This document shows, piece by piece, positions 25,085-33,765 of a DNA stretch of 64,000 nt. The notes under the pieces were generated by a model that was given only the letters and a program-made list of their open reading frames with translations, was not told where the DNA came from and searched no databases. The stretch comes from Kyrpidia spormannii (lineage in GTDB: Bacteria > Bacillota > Bacilli > Kyrpidiales > Kyrpidiaceae). The stretch spans positions 1,116,001 through 1,180,000 of the forward strand of contig NZ_CP024955.1 in the NCBI RefSeq assembly GCF_002804065.1, written 5' to 3'. A program made the translations under genes and the position numbers. How positions within the stretch are numbered: the stretch's first letter is position 1; every line of letters starts with the position of its first letter.

Positions 25085-25385
25085 GTACCGGTACAAGTTG
25101 TCGTCAAGAGCAAAGCAGGTATTGAAGAAAATCAAGGACAAGGCACTGCTTCGCCGATACCAGGCGACGATGCGAGATATCTGCGAAAGGCCGTTTGAGG
25201 GAGACCCAAAAGTTGGCGATTTGGACGGACTTTTTACTGTTGGGTTTCGATACGTGGATGGCGAACACCGTGTGGCTTACACGGTCGTCGAAGACGGGGA
25301 CACAGAGCCTTTTGTTCTCATTTTGCTTGTTGGGACGCGGGAGAATTTCTATGAGGAATTAAAACGAATATGGAAAGGGCTGTAA
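25077..25385 (+). CDS. RelE/ParE-family toxin
   Basis: Toxin of 102 residues with the RelE-type fold: N-terminal helices (SRAKQVLKKIKDKALLRRY), then strands with GFRYVDGEHRVAYTVVEDGD and LILLVGTRENFYEEL. Most members of the superfamily cleave mRNA on ribosomes or inhibit gyrase. It is cotranslated with the AbrB antitoxin, an uncommon antitoxin type for a RelE partner. A fragment of the same toxin lies at 21699-21798. Confidence 0.82.
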   Translation: MSEYRYKLSSRAKQVLKKIKDKALLRRYQATMRDICERPFEGDPKVGDLDGLFTVGFRYVDGEHRVAYTVVEDGDTEPFVLILLVGTRENFYEELKRIWKGL

Positions 25386-25478
25386 CTTAAGCCGCGATGA
25401 GACGATGTTCCTGGCCTTTGCATTGGTATTGGTCTACATGAGTAGGCGGAATCCGACCGGGTACGACTCGCGTTCGCG

Positions 25479-25752
25479 TTTCACATGCGCTTCACGAAGT
25501 GTACGCGAGAGGAAGCATTTTCAGAGATTGTCGAGTTGATCCAGTATTTGCCCAATCGCGATGATCAAAACTATCTAGCGGCACTGATTCTGGGATTCAG
25601 CAGTCGAATTTTGACAAAAGAACAGACGGAGCGCCTAAAGGGGGTGTTTTGAGCAGATGCTGAGACGGGGTGCGTCGGTAACGGACATCGTGAAGCTTAC
25701 GGGAATGCCGGAGAAAGAGGTTGAGGCGATTCGGAGGGAAGCGCTGCAGTGA
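25479..25752 (+). pseudogene. Rpn-family protein relic (C-terminal half, frameshifted)
   Basis: Encodes HMRFTKCTREEAFSEIVELI then NYLAALILGFSSRILTKEQT and, after a shift near 25655, MLRRGASVTDIVKLTGMPEK followed by EVEAIRREALQ. These are the middle and end of Rpn/PDDEXK-type transposase-like proteins; the nuclease core is gone. A shorter relative occurs at 49506-49560. Confidence 0.65.
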
Positions 25753-25789
25753 AAAAGAAGTGTTTGTGAGCTCCCCCACCAACTTTTAC

Positions 25790-25845
25790 AGCTTTCCGGC
25801 GGAAAAACCTACTTCTTTGGCGGTGGGTTTTCTCGCCGGAAAGCT
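25790..25845. repeat. long near-perfect hairpin
   Basis: AGCTTTCCGGCG (25790-25801) and CGCCGGAAAGCT (25834-25845) are perfect 12-base arms. The inner sequences GAAAAACCTAC and GTGGGTTTTCT pair further, giving a stem of about 23 bp around a ten-base loop. It overlaps the stop codon of the minus-strand gene 25844-26653, so it may terminate both strands. Half of the same sequence (TATAGCTTTCTGGCGGAAAA) recurs at 30638-30657. Confidence 0.75.
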
Positions 25846-26653
25846 ATAATTTCACCCCACGCCCAGCCACATATGCGTTTACATCCCGCTCGAATTCCTT
25901 CAGGAATCCCCACCCGCGAACTTTTGGTTTTGTCAGCGAACGGTCATAAAACCTGACCACAATCTTCTTGTTGTCCAACTCCTCAACCGCTTCCGGGCCC
26001 AAACGCTTGCGCAGGTAGTCCAGCACCCACCCCCGTGGTACAAGTTCCTCAAACCGGGCCGCGAGACGCAGCACCTTTTCTTTGGTCTGTAACGTTTGGC
26101 TGGTGTTCTGCACCCGGTAATACAGCTTATTTGGGCGGTACAAAAACGCCGGCTCGCCCAGGAAGGCGTTCCACGAGTCCCCCATCCACAGTTCCCGGAT
26201 TGCCGGCAGACGCGCCACGTCCTTGCATACCGCGAGCAACGCCTCTGTTCGAGCCGCATTGACCGCCGGATCTTTTGTCCGGTAAAACTTTAAACGGTCG
26301 TACTCGATCAGGCGCATATAAGCAAAACTGATGATAAGAGAGACCCAGTACTTTCCGACGGTGACGGCGGAATTGACGAAATCGGCGGCAAACATCAAGG
26401 AGTCCTTCACCAGCCTGTGGCCTTTGACGATTTGCTCCAGCGCCTCCGGCGTCTCAATGTCTTCTAGATAATCTTTTTCCTCTTCCGTCTTCGCCAACAG
26501 GTTGGGCACCGTGCTGTTGCTGAGCAGCTTCACCGTCCCCCAGTGTTTCATGAGCGTCTGCGCCACGGCGATGCCGACGTCCTTGTAGGGCTCTTCCAGA
26601 TAAGATCCCCAATAGGTATACATCAGCCTTCGATAATCGCGATCAGAGCTCAT
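25844..26653 (-). CDS. hypothetical protein, 269 residues
   Basis: Intact frame with a good GGGGGG site eight bases before the ATG. Rich in Tyr, Arg, Leu and acidic residues, with a moderately hydrophobic helix at about 92-112 (FVNSAVTVGKYWVSLIISFA) and no signal peptide. The C-terminus is basic (KKIVVRFYDRSLTKPKVRGW). I recognise no family. It stands alone between the Rpn relic and a decayed region and ends inside a long hairpin. Phage or plasmid origin is possible. Confidence 0.55.
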   Translation of the reverse strand: MSSDRDYRRLMYTYWGSYLEEPYKDVGIAVAQTLMKHWGTVKLLSNSTVPNLLAKTEEEKDYLEDIETPEALEQIVKGHRLVKDSLMFAADFVNSAVTVGKYWVSLIISFAYMRLIEYDRLKFYRTKDPAVNAARTEALLAVCKDVARLPAIRELWMGDSWNAFLGEPAFLYRPNKLYYRVQNTSQTLQTKEKVLRLAARFEELVPRGWVLDYLRKRLGPEAVEELDNKKIVVRFYDRSLTKPKVRGWGFLKEFERDVNAYVAGRGVKL

Positions 26654-27174
26654 TAGCCATTCCCCCCACCGTTTTTTTCTTTTTGCTCATTTTTGTCTTG
26701 TGACATTTTGTGGATCTTGATCGAAAAATTGCGTTCATCATACGTCTGTTTGGAAACATCTTCAAGTTGCTTGCGATTTTTGCGCATAGCAGATGGAAGA
26801 TTGTACCGCGTGAGCCTCTGCCCTCACTGGACGCATGAAAACGGGTGTGCTAGAATTTCCTTGAAATGGCGGGACGGGCAAAAACCTCTTCCTCCCGCGA
26901 GTGGTGGCTTGGCCCTCGTCTTTTTTGCCGGAGCGAGGGCTTTTCTCTTTTGCATGCTGGGACAAGTTTTTCTACCAAAAGTCTCCTTCTCTCACGAGAG
27001 AACCATAGCCAAGATAACCTGCCTTTGCTGCTTTCTTCGTACGTATAGCCTCCAACTGGAAAAATACGCCTGGAGAACACGCCCAAGGCCAACCCTTCAT
27101 GTTGGAGCCGTTTTTGGTTGCCTTCGATTTTTAGGTCTGTCGGAGGTAAGGAATCAAACCGGTCGAGGGCGAGA
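26654..27174. other. intergenic region upstream of the lipoprotein relic
   Basis: No gene recognised. It contains the terminator-like hairpin listed separately and, at 27099-27117, ATGTTGGAGCCGTTTTTGG, one of three copies of a short terminator-like element (others near 29681 and 31131). Confidence 0.4.
26912..26952 (+). terminator. terminator-like hairpin
   Basis: GCCCTCG and CGAGGGC (seven-base arms) around a 15-base loop, followed by TTTTCTCTTTT. Confidence 0.55.
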
Positions 27175-27258
27175 TTAATTTTTACGGTTGTCAAACAACC
27201 GGATGGCAAGTTTCTTATTACCGGTGTCCAGGACCCATCCAAATATCCGAAGAATTGA
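27175..27258 (+). pseudogene. C-terminal remnant of a lipoprotein gene (copy of 31279-31770)
   Basis: Encodes FTVVKQPDGKFLITGVQDPS followed by a stop, matching the end of the intact lipoprotein downstream (FTVTKQLDGKFLIDNMQDPS). The following intergenic sequence (TACATACCACCTCT, AAAGGGGGTGA) is also shared. This marks one side of a duplication of a lipoprotein/secreted-protein gene pair. Confidence 0.75.
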
Positions 27259-27322
27259 GGATGGGCCCCCTTTCTACATACCACCTCTGTAAGAGGTGGA
27301 GTGTAAAGGGGGTGATGTGGAA

Positions 27323-28276
27323 ATGAAAAGGATAATTTTTGCAACTGTGGCTATTGGAGGATTTTTGTGTCTATCTTCTGTCCCAACGTTAGCTGATACA
27401 GCCGATTTTAATGTTAAGTATGATGAGATTAGAAATACAAATTTTTATCAATCCGCTAACACCGACGGCTCAACGACCTACACCTCAGTCACCACGGTCC
27501 AACAAGTCGCTCAAGGTACCGGTCAAGCCCGAGATTCTGGCGGATCCAGTTCGAGCCCAAGGTCCAATCCAACTTCAAATTCAAGTTCACAACGCCAAAC
27601 CACACCAGGGAGTTCCAATGACTCCCCTTCCATCACGCCTGGGACCGGGGTTCCTGGAAGTTGGAACGGTCAAGCTGGAGGATCTTATGGGGGGAATGGA
27701 TCAGGACCAGGACCGGACGAAGCGTTTTTGGATGGATTGACGGCTTTCAATCAATTGCCTGGCACCAATCAATCGGATTATTGGAATGTGACCGCACCGG
27801 ATACAATTCGGTATATTCCCCCGGACTCTGTTTCCGGGACGAGTCAACTGAACCACACCCAGACTCCTGACAAACAGACGGAGACTCCTATTGATAACAT
27901 GACAACTTCGGACGGACTGGAGATTCGGAATTATACCCCATTGTATTGGGACTGGAAATTCCAAAATGTCACGGACGGAAATCTGATTACCAAGATGCAG
28001 CAGCCGCTCTATTCCATCGATCAATACTTTGGGGATCCAGGCCACTGGTATGTGTACTATCATGAATATGCCCGGTGGGAAACTGGATACTGGGAGGAAA
28101 CAGACAACGGTCGCGTGTGGCATCATGTGAGTTGGGAAGAGGGGTATCTTTATTCGTGGAGGTATCTGACGGACTTCTACCTGTCCGAGTGGGAGATCAG
28201 GAAGACATGGACAGTTCCAAGCGGAGTGCAGGAACACAGGTTGGACGTGGAAACTGTGCAACAAGTGGCGAAATAA
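27323..28276 (+). CDS. secreted Ser/Gly/Pro-rich protein of unknown function
   Basis: Protein of 317 residues. A signal peptide (1-22, ending PTLA) is followed by a Ser/Gly/Thr/Pro-rich linker (about 65-130; SSSSPRSNPTSNSSS, GGSYGGNGSGPGPDE) and a C-terminal domain extremely rich in Trp and Tyr (YYHEYARWETGYWEET, WHHVSWEEGYLYSWRYL). The ATG has AAAGGGGGTGAT nine bases upstream. A shortened paralogue lies at 31837-32082 after the matching lipoprotein. The pairing suggests two exported products working together at the cell surface, for example in adhesion or spore/envelope structure, but nothing in the sequence proves this. Confidence 0.65.
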   Translation: MKRIIFATVAIGGFLCLSSVPTLADTADFNVKYDEIRNTNFYQSANTDGSTTYTSVTTVQQVAQGTGQARDSGGSSSSPRSNPTSNSSSQRQTTPGSSNDSPSITPGTGVPGSWNGQAGGSYGGNGSGPGPDEAFLDGLTAFNQLPGTNQSDYWNVTAPDTIRYIPPDSVSGTSQLNHTQTPDKQTETPIDNMTTSDGLEIRNYTPLYWDWKFQNVTDGNLITKMQQPLYSIDQYFGDPGHWYVYYHEYARWETGYWEETDNGRVWHHVSWEEGYLYSWRYLTDFYLSEWEIRKTWTVPSGVQEHRLDVETVQQVAK

Positions 28277-28284
28277 TGATTTGA

Positions 28285-28328
28285 GCGGAGGCCCAGAACA
28301 AGTTAAAAGGGCCTCCGCGCTGTTTTTT
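28285..28328 (+). terminator. Rho-independent terminator
   Basis: Perfect ten-base stem GCGGAGGCCC / GGGCCTCCGC, 14-base loop, then GCTGTTTTTT, directly after the secreted-protein gene. Confidence 0.85.
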
Positions 28329-28891
28329 ATGACCAAAGTGGTGGGTGTATGGAAATCATGCTGGCCGATTGATTTTGAATGATACGACACCGCCGATTTG
28401 TTCTTTCCTGCCTCCGAATGTGATCATCCACTCGTTGTCCGCCGCTCCCTCGTTGCGGATTCTGCAGAGCGCAGCCACCGCCCGAGTGACTGCTCCCCCG
28501 CCTCCGAGACGGCGGAGGCTTTCCTCTGTTAAAGCCCATACCGGCCATTGCCAATCGCGTACTGGTGACATTTCTGTACAGCAAGGTGTGTTCGTGAGAG
28601 ATGTCAAGGTGCGTTTCTCTGTCACCGGGTTGCTAGGACATTTCTCCATAATTGTTGTGGACAACTGTCCGGCAACTTTGGGATTCCCACAGATGCGCTC
28701 CATCGTGGCCTGTGAAACCGGCTTCTTTGTACCCGGATACGTGTTGGTAGGCGCGAAACCGTATTTCCGCTCTGTATAAATTCTTCCGGATATCCTTCCG
28801 ATGGAGAACCCCGTTGGAACCTCTGGTGCAAGGTTTTCTCATCTTCTTTTGTTATTGGGTATTGGATTTAGCAGCATGGGCATAGGAAACC
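28329..28891. other. region with an unrecognised minus-strand frame
   Basis: A minus-strand frame (28703-28356) encodes VRDWQWPVWALTEESLRRLG and later AADNEWMITFGGRKEQIGGV, which has protein-like composition but no ribosome-binding site and no family I know; the frame just upstream (28842-28633) may be its broken N-terminal part. Treated as a possible decayed gene only. Confidence 0.3.
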
Positions 28892-29561
28892 GTGTTTGTT
28901 TTGAACAATTTTGTGGTCAATTTATCGGTTGGGTATTCACATATTTTTTCATCTTTAAAACCGGTACGAGTGAAACTCAGAAAGGAGCCAAGTTTTCTTT
29001 TCAACGAGCAGTACATTTCTTCGTTGAAGCAGATGTTGAATTACTCCGAGAGAATCTTTGATGAACAAACGGATGTGGCAGCGCTCAAGCTGTCTTTTGA
29101 CTCTTGGTTTTACAGGATAACGGCAGATGGTTTTTTGGAATATGCCTACAATCCAGACATCTTGGTAAGTATTTCAGAGGCGTCCGAACAATTGGGCGTG
29201 TCCAGAACGATGATATACAAGTACATTGATCGGGGGCTGGAAGTCGTCGGAGAAAAAGGGAGACAAAAAATCCCAAAGTTCATGCTTGATGCATGGAAAA
29301 ATCCCGCTGTAGCGGTGCAAATGCAATGGATTTATCAAATTAAGAGAGAGAAGGCAAAGTGTCGATGATAAGCTTGATAGGATTAACAGGCAGATTGAGG
29401 AGTTTGAAAAAGAGTATAAGGGGATTTTTTATCGTCTGTTTGGTCATTTGAGTGACAAAGAAATCGATGGAATGCCAGAAGCGGTGGATATAAAGGAATG
29501 GAAAGAGCTTGAGGAACAAAAGCAGAGATTGCTTGAGCACGTGACGTCCTCCCCCGAATGA
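28892..29561 (+). pseudogene. helix-turn-helix protein, frameshifted and cut by an IS605-type end
   Basis: First frame (to 29368): an N-terminal helical region, then an excisionase/MerR-like helix-turn-helix ISEASEQLGVSRTMIYKYID with GLEVVGEKGRQKIPKFML. A second frame continues seamlessly from about 29366: DDKLDRINRQIEEFEKEY, then YRLFGHLSDKEIDG and EWKELEEQKQRLLEHV, which is a coiled-coil tail. The last codons (TSSPE) come from the IS605-type sequence CGTCCTCCCCCGAATGA. The true start is uncertain. It may have been a regulator of the adjacent toxin-antitoxin genes. Confidence 0.55.
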
Positions 29562-29705
29562 ATTCGGGGCATCCCCGGCGATTCAGGCTACCGGAGATTT
29601 AGGTTCGTGAACCGTGTGCCAATCCAACCGGTAGGGCATACCCGAGAAACGACCGAGGAACGACAAATGCCGGCTTCCCATGTTGGAGCCGTTTTTTTGT
29701 TGCCT
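29548..29705 (+). other. IS200/IS605-like end with structured, terminator-bearing RNA element
   Basis: Begins GACGTCCTCCCCCGAATG, continues with the hairpin CCCCGAATGAATTCGGGG, and later GAACCGTGTGCCAATCCAAC, features typical of TnpB-element boundaries. It ends with GGCTTCC-CATGTT-GGAGCC and seven Ts. The last 60 bases are shared with 31080-31147. No TnpB gene remains in this orientation. It could be the end of an omega-RNA-type transcript or a solo transposon end. Confidence 0.45.
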
Positions 29706-29747
29706 CGGCGATGATTCAACGGTGTCAATATAATTTACATCTAGTAA

Positions 29748-30158
29748 TCACTCGTCAGGAAGAGGATTACTACATGGCTCACTATGTGTTTCCAGCCAGC
29801 GGGCAATGTCGTCCAGATTCACTTTCTTGTTGGCGACATCCAATGAAAAATGATAGAGTTCATCATCGGAAACTATAATGCAATATCCATTCAACCGTAA
29901 AAATGTAGCAGCACACAGATAAGCAGTTCGCTTGTTTCCATCAACGAAAAACTGGCGTGTAGCAAATCCTTCAAAATATACAGCAGCTTTCAAAAACAAA
30001 CCAGGGTATTGTTCGTGGCCGAAGAGTTCCATAGCCGGTTTCTCCGCCATCAACTCAATAGACCCTGGTTCATGTTCCCCTGGTGTTCCACCATACAATC
30101 TCAGTGCTTCGACATGTATTTCCCGGATATCTTCGGCAGTCAAGTGGTTGATATTCAA
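29748..30158 (-). CDS. doc: Doc-like Fic-domain toxin with motif His replaced by Gln
   Basis: Death-on-curing protein, 136 residues, of the Fic superfamily. Doc phosphorylates and inactivates EF-Tu. The motif normally written HxFxD(G/A)NKR reads QFFVDGNKR here, so the His is Gln (Q69, codon CAG). The rest of the fold is intact: the N-terminal IHVEALRLYGGTPG block, and AYLCAATFLRLNG after the motif. The His acts in catalysis in Doc, so the enzyme is likely inactive or altered. The start overlaps the antitoxin stop (ATGA). Confidence 0.88.
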   Translation of the reverse strand: MNINHLTAEDIREIHVEALRLYGGTPGEHEPGSIELMAEKPAMELFGHEQYPGLFLKAAVYFEGFATRQFFVDGNKRTAYLCAATFLRLNGYCIIVSDDELYHFSLDVANKKVNLDDIARWLETHSEPCSNPLPDE

Positions 30159-30325
30159 CTCTTTGCCAGTCTCCTCATTGCCTCATCATTGCGAGCGCAG
30201 ATTTCTCTGGTAATTTTGCGAATCAACCGCTTTCTCCGGACATCCACTGGTGTAGATGGCCTGATCTGCTCTTTCTCTTTCGGGATAGCCATTTCCTTCT
30301 CCTCCCCACCAGTATATTTGCTCAT
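30155..30325 (-). CDS. Phd-type antitoxin partner of Doc
   Basis: Small basic protein of 56 residues. GGGGAGGT lies seven bases before the ATG at 30325; a second site, GGAGGAG, precedes the internal ATG of MAIPKEKE. The C-terminus RKRLIRKITREICARNDEAM is an amphipathic helix of the sort that blocks the Doc active site. An AbrB- or Phd-type N-terminal DNA-binding domain is not evident, so the antitoxin is short and may not autoregulate. Confidence 0.65.
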   Translation of the reverse strand: MSKYTGGEEKEMAIPKEKEQIRPSTPVDVRRKRLIRKITREICARNDEAMRRLAKS

Positions 30326-30358
30326 CCACCACACCTCCCCACATGGCATTATTCCCAT

Positions 30359-31000
30359 GTTTATTCGGGAAGATGTGCGGAGAGTGCCTGCTTGCTAAGG
30401 CAGGGGTAGGTTTGTACCCATGCTTTCGCTTAGAGGCGGAAGCATCCTGGTTCATCGACCGCAGCCACGTGGGTCTTACACAATCTCCGCAGGCGTAAGT
30501 TTAGGTGCTTCCAGCCCTACTTAGTAGCTGATTCTATGTTACAGCAACTTTGGGCAAACCGCAACAAAAATGCCCCCCATTCACCACCCGCTTAAAGTCT
30601 TCTGGGCGGATTTGATAGAAAATTACAATGTTATAGGTTATAGCTTTCTGGCGGAAAACCCACTCTTTCAGGTTTGTATGAGTTTGCAGGTTTCGACTTG
30701 ACACGTTTGAGGAAAAATATGGACGCCCACCCGGTGGCGGGAGAAGTGGGCGCAGGGCCGCGTGCGTCGAGTGGACCCGAGGATGGTCAATCAACTCCGC
30801 AGGAGTGACAGTAAGAAGGAAGACACAATCGTTTTGGCACCAGGGCTTCTGAAAGGGTTTGACCTGTTCTGCGGACGGCAAGTGCCAAACATGCTTGGAT
30901 TGTCCGGGGTTTTTGACGGTCATGGAGCGTCCTCGGGATTGAGGCGTTTCCGGTTCCATGAAAGGAGTCACAGAGATAACTAGGAAGGTTAGGTATCATG
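30359..31000. other. decayed region with TnpB-like traces
   Basis: On the minus strand at 30395-30530 are phrases reminiscent of a TnpB C-terminus and its trailing sequence (KLTPAEI-like, HGYKPTP). At 30638-30657 lies half of the hairpin repeat of 25790-25845. The rest, to 31000, has broken frames with no clear identity. Confidence 0.35.
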
Positions 31001-31009
31001 ATGGAGATG

Positions 31010-31150
31010 CACGGTGTTGAATCATCGGGGAATCCCACGCCTTTAAGCGTGGGAGTGTTAACTTGCACTTCTTTCGTGCATAGCTCCCAACGGGCACGAC
31101 ATGCCCGAGGAACAACAAACGCCGACTCCCCATGTTGGAGCCGTTTTTGA
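31010..31150 (+). other. second IS200/IS605-like end with terminator element
   Basis: AATCATCGGGGAATCCCACG followed by CCTTTAAGCGTGGGAGTG forms the hairpin common at IS605 right ends. It is followed by CATGCCCGAGGAACAACAAA and the stem GACTCC-CCATGTT-GGAGCC with TTTTT, closely related to 29625-29705. Confidence 0.45.
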
Positions 31151-31278
31151 TTTTGTACATAGTAGCGACAAGGAATCAAACACGCCAAAGGCGAAATTTG
31201 TTTTGGTTCCTCTTGCAAATCCATCCCAACTCTTGCTCATATAAAAGTGCATGTGTTCATTTAAGGAGGCGTATGACC

Positions 31279-31770
31279 ATGAAAAAACTGGGGTTTATTG
31301 TGGCGGCAATGGTAGCGGCTGTGACGCTTTCGGGATGCAGTGTGCCGTTTATTCATAAACAAGCTGAACCTCAGTTGTCTGAGCAGGACCGGGCAGCAGA
31401 TGTGGTGAGGAAGTTTGTGGATGCGTGGAATTCGGCAACTTATAAGGATCCGAAGTCTTTTACAATGCAAGATCAATATTTGGTGCCTGGGTTAGCAAAG
31501 ATTCTGGATGAGAATTCTGCACATAGAAATCAGGTTTTGGTGGAGCACAGAGGTTACTTAACTCATGGTCCTATCACAGTTAATTTTATCAAAAAAGATG
31601 GAAATTCCTATTTATTTGACGCTAAAACAGAAGTTGCTGTTAATAGCGATATGGATGGTAAAGATCAAAACCCAAAGACTTTTGATGCTATTTTTACAGT
31701 AACTAAACAGCTTGACGGAAAATTCCTGATTGATAATATGCAGGACCCATCTCAATTTCAAAAAAAGTGA
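31279..31770 (+). CDS. lipoprotein of unknown function
   Basis: Protein of 163 residues from ATG 31279, the start best spaced (eight bases) from AAGGAGGC; ATG 31273 is too close. A lipobox LSGC ends the signal peptide, so it is anchored to the outer face of the membrane. The mature part (RAADVVRKFVDAWNSATYKD; YLVPGLAKIL; VTKQLDGKFLIDNMQDPSQF) has the layout of small NTF2-like or DUF4878-type lipoproteins, but this is only a resemblance. It forms a pair with the secreted-protein gene after it; the same pair, with a decayed lipoprotein part, is found at 27175-28276. Confidence 0.7.
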   Translation: MKKLGFIVAAMVAAVTLSGCSVPFIHKQAEPQLSEQDRAADVVRKFVDAWNSATYKDPKSFTMQDQYLVPGLAKILDENSAHRNQVLVEHRGYLTHGPITVNFIKKDGNSYLFDAKTEVAVNSDMDGKDQNPKTFDAIFTVTKQLDGKFLIDNMQDPSQFQKK

Positions 31771-31836
31771 GCATGGGTTCTTTTCTTACATACCACCTCT
31801 TCTTTTAAAGGTGGCTTGAAAGGGGGTGAATTAGTT

Positions 31837-32082
31837 ATGAAGATGGCTCGTATTTTTCAAATACTATTTCTGGGATTCCTTATTTTTTTAACTCCTGTTC
31901 CTGTATTTGCCGAAGAAAATGTTTCATGGAGGAATGATATTCATACAGATCAGTCCACTTCAATTTATCATTCCGGGAACACTTATACTGAAACCACTCG
32001 CTATCACCAATCTTCCAACTGGACCAGCCAAGCCTCGGATCCTGGCGAGCACAATTCAGGTTCAAGCAGCAATTGTCAATAG
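31837..32082 (+). pseudogene. secreted-protein paralogue truncated by IS21
   Basis: The ATG is preceded by AAAGGGGGTGA as in the intact gene at 27323. It encodes a signal peptide (ending PVFA) and a mature start (SIYHSGNTYTETTRYHQSSN) comparable to the paralogue (NFYQSANTDGSTTYTSVTTV), then stops at TGTCAATAG, which is the IS21 end. About three quarters of the protein is lost. Confidence 0.75.
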
Positions 32083-32182
32083 CGGATTAAAACTCCCCAA
32101 AAAAATCGTGCTCGATTCCCCACAAACAGCGGATTCAGTTCCCCAATATCATCGCGCATCATTCCCCAGACATATGTTCGGT

Positions 32183-32968
32183 TTACGCGGTCACCTCCTC
32201 CTTCAGCGCATGTGTCACCCCTGCGCGCAGCTTGTCCTTCATCCGGTAGCTGTTGCCGCGGATGTTGATGGTGGTGGCGTGGTGTAGGAGCCGGTCGAGC
32301 AAGGCAGAGGCCAGCACCTGGTCACCGAAGAGTGTCCCCCAGTTGGTAAAGCTGGTGTTGGACGTGATGATCAGGGACCCGTGCTCGTAGCGCTCCGACA
32401 CGAGCCGGAAGAAGTTCGCGGCGTCCAAGGCGTCAAGCGGCAAGTAGCCGACTTCGTCGCAGATCAGCAGCTTCGGCTGGGTGTAGATGCGCAGGCGCTT
32501 GTCCAGCCGTCCCTCTTGGTACGCCCGTCGTAAGTCGGCGACCAGCTTCTGCATGGTCACGAAGTAGACGCTCATGCGCTGTCGAATCGCCTCCATCCCC
32601 AGGGCCACCGCAAGGTGGGTCTTGCCCACCCCCGGTGGTCCCAGGAAGATAACGTTGCTGCCCTCCTGGATGAACGTCAAGCTGGCTAGTTCTCGTATTT
32701 GTCGCTCATCGACGGACGGCTGGAACGAGAAATCGAAATCTGCAAGGGTCTTGTGATACGGGAAGTTGGCCATGCGGAGTCTGGCATGCATGTAACGGCT
32801 GTATCGCTCCTCCTGCTCAGCCTCTAGCAGTCTGTGCAGGAACTCCGCATAGGTCGCCTGGTGCCCCGCTGCCCACTCCACGCACGCCGACAGCACCGCC
32901 GCGGCGCGCTTTAATCCCAGCTCCAGCAGCTGCTCCTCGGCCTTGGCCAGAACCAACGCCTCACTCAT
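32183..32968 (-). CDS. istB: IstB, AAA+ helper ATPase of IS21
   Basis: DnaC-like AAA+ ATPase of 261 residues that assembles on target DNA and delivers it to IstA. Walker A GPPGVGKTH (about 108-116), Walker B LLICDEVG (about 170), and sensor region IITSNTSF are intact. The start overlaps the istA stop by four bases, which ensures coupled synthesis. The element cannot move because istA is broken. Confidence 0.93.
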   Translation of the reverse strand: MSEALVLAKAEEQLLELGLKRAAAVLSACVEWAAGHQATYAEFLHRLLEAEQEERYSRYMHARLRMANFPYHKTLADFDFSFQPSVDERQIRELASLTFIQEGSNVIFLGPPGVGKTHLAVALGMEAIRQRMSVYFVTMQKLVADLRRAYQEGRLDKRLRIYTQPKLLICDEVGYLPLDALDAANFFRLVSERYEHGSLIITSNTSFTNWGTLFGDQVLASALLDRLLHHATTINIRGNSYRMKDKLRAGVTHALKEEVTA

Positions 32969-33765
32969 TGCACCTGACCTCCCATTGCAATCTGCTCATA
33001 GACGGACAGCTCCCGCTGCTCCACGTCCGGCCCGATTTGCAACCCTGGTACCTTGCCTCGATCCGGATGGGATGTCCCAGCCGGGATCCCCTTGAAGTGC
33101 TCAGGGTTGGTTGAGACCTGGTGCCTGCCTGTGAGCACGCGGTGTTCGGCAATGACCTGCCCGCCGTACTCGATCTGCAGGCTGCCTGACTCAAACTCCC
33201 TGACCAGCACGGTGTGCCCCACATACCGCCACGGAACGGTGTACATGTTCGTGTTCCACGAGACGCGGCAATCGCTCATGACCTTGCGCATATCGGCGTA
33301 CGCCAGCGTGTACCGGCTCTTAGGCAGGGGCTGCAGCGTCTCTGCCTGAAACCGCACCACCGGCTGCTCCCGCGTTGTGCCGTGGATGCGAACATTGGCC
33401 ACCGTATCCCGCCAGATGGCACCTTGCCGGTTCAGGTCGTCATAGTCCACGAACGATACCGGCCAGAAGCTGGACCGGATATACCCGATGGGCCGTTCAA
33501 TCTTCCCCTTTGTACGACTTCGGTAGGGCTGACAGGCCTTGGGCACGAATCCGTAGTGCTTAGCGAAGTCCATGTACGCCGGCTGCCAGTCTACGTGTCC
33601 ATGACCGTCGTTGGCCACAACCAGCGGGGAGCAGTTGTCGCTGAGAATGACCTTTGGAACCCCGCCGAAGAACTCCAGCGCGTTCCGAAGTGCCTGGAGG
33701 ATATGCAGTTGGTCCGCCGCTCTGATAAACTCCAGGTAGAGCATGCGGGAGTAGGCGAGTACCAT
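32965..33765 (-). pseudogene. istA: IstA transposase of IS21, N-terminal part missing
   Basis: Encodes the C-terminal two thirds of IstA. ATG 33765 is internal: the frame is open upstream to about 33860 and still reads YLDPHGHRRKVWCFAMVLAY. Second catalytic Asp is in VILSDNCSP, and Glu in RTKGKIERPIGYI. The N-terminal helix-turn-helix and the first catalytic Asp (normally in a VDWG motif just before YLD) are gone. Confidence 0.85.

Noticed and set aside
30534..30971. 145-codon minus-strand frame as a ParE-like toxin
   Set aside because: Only a vague resemblance in the last 30 residues; the rest reads through a hairpin repeat and unrelated sequence.
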